In this document: positions 1-3,819 of the stretch, piece after piece | Numbering within the stretch: the first letter of the stretch is position 1 | Layout: every line of letters starts with the position of its first letter | Source of the DNA: Pedosphaera sp. | Lineage (GTDB): Bacteria > Verrucomicrobiota > Verrucomicrobiia > Limisphaerales > SIAT01 | NCBI GenBank assembly: GCA_009691645.1 | Contig: SIAT01000111.1 | Location: 1 to 6,141 of the forward strand | Length of the DNA stretch: 6,141 nucleotides | Direction of reading: 5' to 3' | The notes under the pieces: generated by a model | The model's database searches: none | What the model saw: only the letters and a program-made list of their open reading frames with translations | What the model was told of the DNA's origin: nothing | Translations under genes and position numbers: made by a program

Positions 1-749
1 TTGGCGGTGAGAAACTGGAGGAAAATCGGCGCGACGATGGCGTCCAGTGCGTTGTCGCCATTGACCCCGACCGACCAGAGCAGCGTGACGAGAAAGGCAT
101 ACCCGAGAATGCCGGGGAGCGTGTTCAACGCGAAGACGAGCGGCTTGAATGCGCCCTGCAGGAGGTCATTGATATCTACGCCCAACACGAAACGGATCAG
201 CCAAAACGCCACGACGAGGAAGATCATGGGGCTGAGTGAGAGAAACGATTCATACACGACCGTCGGCACGCTGGGCGGCAGCTTGATCACGACGTTCGTG
301 TCGTTGAAAAATTTCTGCACACGCACGGTGATGAGTGCGATAAGAATGGCTGTGAACAGTCCTCTCGAGCCGAGACCGTCCATGACAAAGGTTTGGTCCT
401 TGGGTTGGATCTGGAGGAGCAGGAAAATCAGCGTCGCCATGGTGGCGCTCACGATCGCCTCCTGCTTCAGTCGCTTCCCTAAATCGTAGCTGATCGCGAA
501 ACACACGAAGACCGCGAGCAGGCCGAAGGTGGCCGTGACGGGGATTTGCAACAGCGGGAGCCACGATGCCACGCGCGCTTCCCATCCCGGCACCGGCAGA
601 TAGGAGACAATCATGAAGAGCCCGCCAATGATCGTGAGCGGGACGACGGAAACCATGCCGGCGCGAATCGCCGAGAGGTAGCTGTTATCACTCAAGGCCG
701 TCAGCGTGGACACGAGACGCCGATTCAAAAATTTGGTGGCAGCGTTCAT
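1..749 (-). CDS. PTS sugar permease EIIC, lactose/cellobiose family (C-terminus cut by window edge)
   Basis: Integral membrane permease subunit of the lactose/N,N'-diacetylchitobiose/cellobiose phosphotransferase family. The 249 visible residues read MNAATKFLNRR... and run off the left edge; full-length members have about 420-460 residues, so roughly the N-terminal 55-60% is present. Family marks are the AIRAG...PLTIIGG segment (residues 28-43), IKLPPSVPTVVYESF (155-169; E. coli ChbC has VIKLPDSVPASVSRSF) and the WSVGVNGDNALDAIVAPIFL block (225-244). Hydrophobic segments lie near residues 33-52, 71-88, 98-113, 129-145, 171-190 and 203-226. The usual GIHG motif reads GVNG here (Asn230). The ATG (749-747) overlaps the GNAT stop codon as ATGA, so the gene is probably translationally coupled. 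A weak purine stretch (GGACGGAG) lies about 11-18 bases upstream. EIIB and EIIA partners are not visible and may lie beyond the edge or be absent. The family call is strong; the substrate is inferred from neighbours as a GlcNAc-type sugar. Confidence 0.9.
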   Translation of the reverse strand, partial: MNAATKFLNRRLVSTLTALSDNSYLSAIRAGMVSVVPLTIIGGLFMIVSYLPVPGWEARVASWLPLLQIPVTATFGLLAVFVCFAISYDLGKRLKQEAIVSATMATLIFLLLQIQPKDQTFVMDGLGSRGLFTAILIALITVRVQKFFNDTNVVIKLPPSVPTVVYESFLSLSPMIFLVVAFWLIRFVLGVDINDLLQGAFKPLVFALNTLPGILGYAFLVTLLWSVGVNGDNALDAIVAPIFLQFLTA

Positions 750-1375
750 GGGCGAAGGCTCCGTCCGAGGTAAATGCAACCGTCGCTTCCGGCGCCGACG
801 CGGATGAGTTCGTGGAAACCGAGTCGCGCGTAGAAACCGAGCGCGAGTGGATTCATCATGCTGACCCCGAGATGCGCACCGGGGGAGCCGCGCTGCCTCA
901 ACCGCTCCATGACCTGCTCCAACATGCGTCGTCCGTATCCGTGGCCCTGCGCACGCTCTAAGAGATCGATATGCAGATGCGAGGGATAGACCGCGTAGGG
1001 CTCGGGGACAAAATAGTCCGGATGGTGATACCCGTGCTGCACGGCTTGCGTGCGCGTCCAAGACGCGGGATCCCCGGTGGGAGCTGGGAACAGCGCGCAG
1101 AGTTTCGGTCGCCACTCCCGCTCGTAACGGTCGAAGAACTGGCGCGAATCAAACGCTCCCAGCGCGTATCCGCAGATCCCTTGCTCGTCCTGCAAGATCA
1201 GGCTGAGGGATGGTTCGAACGCGAGATAGGGACCGACGTAGATCCGCCCGAGTCCATCGGGATCGTCGCGGTAGAACGGTTCGCCGTCCTGCCCGAAGTT
1301 GCCCGTCTTCAAGCAAACATGATAAGCTCCCGGTTCATCGCCGGCACGCGCAGGACGAATCGTGAACTCGCTCAT
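746..1375 (-). CDS. GNAT acetyltransferase homologous to the C-terminal domain of eukaryotic O-GlcNAcase
   Basis: A 209-residue GNAT-fold N-acetyltransferase. It opens with FTIRPARAGDE (residues 4-14), the usual GNAT beta1 region, has LQDEQGICGYALG (61-73) on the central strands, and carries the acetyl-CoA pyrophosphate loop RAQGHG (141-146, matching RxxGxG) followed by a helix. The C-terminal GFYARLGFHEL (180-190) is the standard GNAT 'FYxxxGF' element, and the protein ends in YLGRSLRP. From memory, the human OGA C-terminal domain has YTIRPY, DEDGICGYALG and ILGRSL in the same order, so this is a closer relative of that domain than of a generic GNAT. The human domain lacks the P-loop and is considered catalytically dead; this protein keeps it and is predicted active. 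The start overlaps the GH84 stop as ATGA (1372-1375), and its own stop overlaps the EIIC start. There is no signal peptide, so it should be cytosolic. The acceptor is unknown; an amino sugar is plausible from context. Confidence 0.92.
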   Translation of the reverse strand: MSEFTIRPARAGDEPGAYHVCLKTGNFGQDGEPFYRDDPDGLGRIYVGPYLAFEPSLSLILQDEQGICGYALGAFDSRQFFDRYEREWRPKLCALFPAPTGDPASWTRTQAVQHGYHHPDYFVPEPYAVYPSHLHIDLLERAQGHGYGRRMLEQVMERLRQRGSPGAHLGVSMMNPLALGFYARLGFHELIRVGAGSDGCIYLGRSLRP

Positions 1376-2736
1376 GGTGCTGAAAGGGGCGTGAAGCTGC
1401 CGTCCGCGCGTGGCGTGAGCAAGCGCTGCAATTTTGCGACCAGCCCGCCGCGATACGTGCCGGGCAGATGGAAATCTGAGCGCGGCGCGGCGTTGGATGA
1501 TTTATTTTCGCTCCTGGCCGTCACGTAACGTTCCAACAGGTCGAGTTCCTCCCGTAGTTCCCAGATGCGCCGACTCAGCGCATAGAACAGGGGGCGGTCG
1601 CGCAGTTCCGCCAATCGTCCGCAAAGTTCGCGCAGTCTCGCGCATTCCACGAGAAAGGCTGCCGCTTCTTCGCCCCACGTACTCGGGACGGCGGTCAGCA
1701 GCTCAGCGGCACGGCGGAAAAACGCGTCCGCCTCGGGGCCTTCTTCGTGGGGTAGATAATAGCAGTCTCCCAGCAGCACGAGATCAGCGAGCGAAACTGC
1801 GCCGCTCACGGTCACGAAGCGCGGCAACCACTCGGACATCGCCGCGAGGTAGGCTGCCCGCGCGTCCCACGCACCGGACTCGCGAACGATTGCGGCGAAC
1901 GTCCGCAGCGGCACGAAGTTTAAGGGGAACTCGCAGTTTGGATTGAGTAGCACACCCGCGATTTCCTTGCGCAGCTCCGGTGTCCGGCCCGCATACGGTC
2001 CGCAGAAAAACCGGTGGCCATCGTAGTCGTTGGCGTGCAGGTTATCCCAAAGGAGCGGCTTGCGCTGCAGCACGCGCCGCATCTCGCGCACGTGCTCCAC
2101 GGTGACTTCGCGCGAGATGATTTCGGGGCCCGTCCACAGCACATCGATCTCCGGTGGCAACTCGCGGCCGATGGTCGCGAGGTAATTTTCTCCGCCCAGC
2201 TTCCGCTCCGCCATGCGTCCGCAGTAAGGCGTGGGACAAAAAAGAAACCGCGCCGCGGGCGAGCGCTCGCGCAACCAGCGAAACAGCGCGGTGGCCACAT
2301 GGGACTGCGCGGCGGCGAATGAACCGAATGCTTCCCGGTCGGCGAGATGCATGCGGTCGGGGATGTCGTCGAACAGCAGCGCGAAGTGCTCGCAGCCGGC
2401 GCTGAGCATTTGGGCAATGCGAGCGTGGAGGCGTTCGAGTTCCGCCAGATCGCTGTAACGAATGTCGAGCCCGGGACTCACCGCATAGATGAAGTTTAGC
2501 CCGCGCGAGGTGCATCCCTGAATCAACGCCGTGAGGGTTGCGGCTTCCTCTGCCGTGTAGACTTCGCGCCAGATCGCGCGATGTTTTAAGTCGTCCTTGG
2601 GCGCGTAGAGGTAGGTGTTCAGTTCGCCTGCTGCCAGAGTATCGAAAAGTTCGCCGCGCTCCGTCGGGCTCCACGGTGGTCCATAAAATCCCTCGACGAC
2701 GCCGGCGATGAAACGGGGTGATTCGCTGTTGACCAT
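1372..2736 (-). CDS. GH84 beta-N-acetylglucosaminidase (O-GlcNAcase-like) with stalk domain
   Basis: A 454-residue glycoside hydrolase of family GH84, which removes beta-linked GlcNAc by substrate-assisted catalysis through an oxazoline. The barrel spans residues about 8-285. VVEGFYG (13-19), YLYAPKDD (42-49), ISPGLD-like VSPGLD (86-91), the catalytic pair D123-D124 in LLFDDIP, PTPYCG (168-173), VLWTGPE (199-205), WDNLHANDYD (230-239) and NPNCEF (265-270) are all present. They correspond to human OGA G67, K98, D174/D175, Y219, W278/N280, D285 and N313, with matching spacing apart from a three-residue insertion before Y171. A helical stalk follows (about 315-408), with LLGDCYYLPHEEGPEA resembling human LLADLFYLPYEHG, then a linker TYRGGLVAKLQRLL (427-440) resembling human FRGGLAGEFQRLL. 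There is no signal peptide, so it is probably cytosolic. The start ATG 2736-2734 is chosen because an in-frame TAG lies at 2766-2764; no Shine-Dalgarno is evident. It is the first gene of the three-gene operon, only about 80 bases downstream of the IS remnant. Confidence 0.95.
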   Translation of the reverse strand: MVNSESPRFIAGVVEGFYGPPWSPTERGELFDTLAAGELNTYLYAPKDDLKHRAIWREVYTAEEAATLTALIQGCTSRGLNFIYAVSPGLDIRYSDLAELERLHARIAQMLSAGCEHFALLFDDIPDRMHLADREAFGSFAAAQSHVATALFRWLRERSPAARFLFCPTPYCGRMAERKLGGENYLATIGRELPPEIDVLWTGPEIISREVTVEHVREMRRVLQRKPLLWDNLHANDYDGHRFFCGPYAGRTPELRKEIAGVLLNPNCEFPLNFVPLRTFAAIVRESGAWDARAAYLAAMSEWLPRFVTVSGAVSLADLVLLGDCYYLPHEEGPEADAFFRRAAELLTAVPSTWGEEAAAFLVECARLRELCGRLAELRDRPLFYALSRRIWELREELDLLERYVTARSENKSSNAAPRSDFHLPGTYRGGLVAKLQRLLTPRADGSFTPLSAP

Positions 2737-2815
2737 GCGGTGGGTTGGCGGAAGAGACCTACGCTACGCCGCTGGAAATACCTGTGGCAAGACTCGTGGC
2801 GGATATTGCGCCGGT
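2737..2815. other. Unassigned leader between IS remnant and GH84 gene
   Basis: About 80 bases lie between the point where the transposase homology stops and the GH84 start codon. Transposase reading continues open to a TAG at 2761-2759, but the encoded tail (GAISATSLATG...) no longer resembles IS3 OrfB, so this is sequence from across the break. It must hold the 5' leader and perhaps the promoter of the operon. The best minus-strand match is TTGCCA (2790-2785) with an 18-base gap to TAGCGT (2766-2761), which is weak. There is no clear Shine-Dalgarno before the GH84 ATG. The origin of the segment is unknown; it may be native upstream DNA of the operon or debris from the deletion that removed the IS right half. 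Confidence 0.5.
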
Positions 2816-3237
2816 AAGCGCACGCAGGGCACCACCATGCACCGTGGCTTTGACGATAAAGTCCCAGGTCCAGACATGACCTCGACGGTACGCCTGCCTC
2901 GGCAGCCCGGTGGATGCACCTCGGCGTGGGCTGTAAAGCCGGGGCGGTGGCATCCGCAGCCCTTCGGTTCGCCGGACTTTTTCACCTGCTTGCGGCCGAC
3001 CTTGTAGCCTTCCCGGCGCAGCTTCACCGCGATCCGGCGGAAGCCGTAGCGGGGATACTTGCGCGACAGTTCGTGCAGGCGCTGCACCAGCCGGGTGCGC
3101 TCGGTCGTCGGCGGTCGCAGCCGATACTGAAAGCTCGACCGTGCCAGTCTCAGGCACCGGCACGCCGTCCGCCCGGAGCACAGCTCGCCTGCCACCACGA
3201 AGGCGGCCATCTGGCGTTGGTGTTCCGAGCTTACCAT
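2759..3237 (-). pseudogene. IS3-family transposase OrfB remnant (frameshifted and truncated)
   Basis: The start of an IS3-type OrfB with the rve/DDE integrase domain. It is read from the ATG at 3237-3235, or by -1 frameshifting from orfA: MVSSEHQRQMAAFVV..., then the HTH_21-like segment RLHELSRKYPRYGFRRIAVKLRREG. The frame is lost at an A5 run on the minus strand (plus-strand T5 at 2978-2982). After one missing base the other frame resumes the family sequence KVRRTEGLRMPPPR, then RRGASTGLPRQAYRRGHVWTWDFI (the first catalytic Asp lies in WTWDFI) and VHGGALRAL. Similarity ends about base 2816. Full OrfB proteins have roughly 270-290 residues; here only about 140 codons match, and the second Asp and the Glu of the DDE triad are missing. 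The stop at 2761-2759 is in unrelated sequence. Two independent lesions make this a dead gene. The assignment is firm; the exact indel base is ambiguous within the homopolymer. Confidence 0.88.
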
Positions 3238-3497
3238 TTTTTTGCGTTTACCGCCTCCAACACGCGGTTCTTCAGCAGCGAGTCCGCGAGCATTTTCTTC
3301 AGCTCCGCGTTCTCCCGTTCCAGTTCCTTCATTCGTTTGGCCTCGTGGACGTCGAGTTGGCCAAACTGCCGTTTCCAACGGTGGAATGTGACCGCGGAGA
3401 TATTATGCTCCTGGCTCACTTCCACGATGCTTTTGCCTCCATCGACCTCCCGCAAGATGCGGATCTTCTGTTCTGACGTCTGTCTTTTGCCTTTCAT
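3231..3497 (-). CDS. IS3-family transposase OrfA (HTH protein)
   Basis: An 88-residue OrfA, of the usual length for the family. Residues about 6-48 form the HTH_Tnp_1 helix-turn-helix (KIRILREVDGGKSIVEVSQEHNIS, then VTFHRWKRQFG) that binds the IS ends. Residues about 57-84 are a leucine-zipper-like coiled coil (MKELERENAELKKMLADSLL) used for multimerisation with OrfAB. The ATG at 3497-3495 is preceded by AAAAGGA (3513-3507), a good ribosome site at about 9 bases. The stop TAA (3233-3231) follows an A7 slippery run. The frame is intact, but without a functional OrfB partner the protein can at most act as a repressor or on related elements elsewhere in the genome. Confidence 0.92.
   Translation of the reverse strand: MKGKRQTSEQKIRILREVDGGKSIVEVSQEHNISAVTFHRWKRQFGQLDVHEAKRMKELERENAELKKMLADSLLKNRVLEAVNAKKW
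3237..3243 (-). promoter_or_regulatory. A7 slippery site for programmed -1 frameshift, orfA/orfB
   Basis: In the orfA frame the minus strand reads A AAA AAA just before TGG TAA, a perfect X-XXY-YYZ heptamer. Slipping back one base gives AAA AAA ATG GTA, which is exactly the OrfB reading frame (…KKMVSSEHQ). This is the standard IS3-family device for making the OrfAB fusion transposase. The last A of the run also begins an ATG that could start OrfB alone. The site is intact although the downstream orfB is broken. Confidence 0.8.
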
Positions 3498-3506
3498 GGT
3501 CTGGGT

Positions 3507-3513
3507 TCCTTTT
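3507..3513 (-). promoter_or_regulatory. Ribosome binding site of IS orfA
   Basis: The minus strand has AAAAGGA, 9 bases before the orfA ATG. It is the clearest Shine-Dalgarno in the window. The GH84 and GNAT genes have none evident, and EIIC only a weak one, so the IS carries its own translation signal. Confidence 0.6.
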
Positions 3514-3559
3514 AGGGCCGTAGACTAACATTGCAAGTGGGCCGGATTTCGGGGGATCA

Positions 3560-3745
3560 CCACACATTGTTTCCTCGTCAACGGCGGCGAGGTTGACGGG
3601 TGCGGTGGATTGGGCACCGGCCGAGAGGCAAGTAGCCGCGCGTAGGCGCGCGTGAGCGTGAGGCAGTGGCGAACAGGAACGAGAGCGGAGAGGTGGCGGG
3701 GTGTGTCGAGCGCGGAGGCGGGGTGCGAGAAAGCGCGGGCGGGCG
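3560..3745. other. Non-coding spacer between IS left end and ppdK terminator, purine-rich on plus strand
   Basis: No gene is supported here. From about 3620 to 3745 the plus strand is dominated by G and A (runs such as GAGAGCGGAGAGGTGGCGGGG), giving strong strand asymmetry. Open frames across it translate to low-complexity Pro/Ser/Arg or Arg/Gly/Glu strings with no domain. Two small inverted repeats are visible: CGTCAAC (3576-3582) with GTTGACG (3592-3598) around a 9-base loop, and CGCGCG (3637-3642) with CGCGCG (3647-3652) around TAGG. Neither is followed by a T-run, so they are not clear terminators. Confidence 0.5.
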
Positions 3746-3776
3746 AAAAAAACCCCGCGCCGGTGAGGGCGCAGGG
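3746..3776 (-). terminator. Intrinsic terminator of ppdK
   Basis: On the minus strand CCCTGCGCC (3776-3768), a 6-base loop CTCACC, and GGCGCGGGG (3761-3753) form a 9-bp GC-rich stem with a single U-G wobble. It is followed at once by seven T (3752-3746). It lies about 45 bases after the ppdK stop codon and separates ppdK from the IS and the GH84 operon downstream. Confidence 0.9.
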
Positions 3777-3790
3777 CTGGTGGGAGAAGA

Positions 3791-3815
3791 AATCCCGGCG
3801 TGAAGCCGCTCCTAT
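3791..3815 (-). repeat. REP-like hairpin downstream of ppdK
   Basis: The minus strand reads ATAGGAGCGGCTTCACGCCG followed by GGATT, with a small stem CGGC/GCCG around TTCAC. The pattern (a [G]TAGGAGCGGCTTCA...GCCG head and hairpin) resembles bacterial repetitive extragenic palindromes of the 'TGTAGGAGCGGCTT…' type. Its position just after a stop codon and before a terminator is usual for REPs. Only one copy is in the window, so repeat status is inferred from resemblance. Confidence 0.4.
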
Positions 3816-3819
3816 TCGT

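Larger units (their letters stand above)
2816..3559 (-). mobile_element. IS3-family insertion sequence remnant, right half deleted
   Basis: A defective IS3-family element. It has orfA, a frameshift window and the first half of orfB, but lacks the rest of the DDE catalytic domain and the right terminal repeat. The left end probably lies near 3559, where the minus strand reads TGATCCCCCGAAATCC, a typical TG-starting, GC-rich IS3-type terminus; an end a few bases further out (TGTGGTGATC, about 3564) is equally possible. With no right end present, neither inverted-repeat pairing nor a target duplication can be tested. The inner boundary near 2816 is where transposase similarity (GGALRAL) stops and is accurate to perhaps 10 bases. 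The element points towards the GH84 operon and cannot transpose by itself. Confidence 0.85.

Noticed and set aside
1..489. Plus-strand open frame at the left edge
   Set aside because: It is antisense to the EIIC gene, whose translation matches ChbC-type permeases at several motifs; the plus frame has no recognisable feature.
2761..2790. Promoter TTGCCA - 18 - TAGCGT for the GH84 operon
   Set aside because: The -10 is poor and the spacing is not optimal, and promoter rules of the host are unknown; kept only as a remark in the leader entry.
2733..2880. Short plus-strand frame (…ETYATPLEIPVARLVADIAP…) as a possible gene fragment across the IS break
   Set aside because: It has only about 45 codons, no start context and no family I recognise, and it runs into the antisense of orfB.
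2914..3528. Plus-strand open frames opposite the IS genes
   Set aside because: They are antisense to orfA and orfB, whose minus-strand products are clearly IS3 transposase proteins.
3576..3598. Hairpin CGTCAAC/GTTGACG near the IS left end as terminator or operator
   Set aside because: A 7-bp stem with a 9-base loop and no T-run is not strong enough; chance pairing is plausible.
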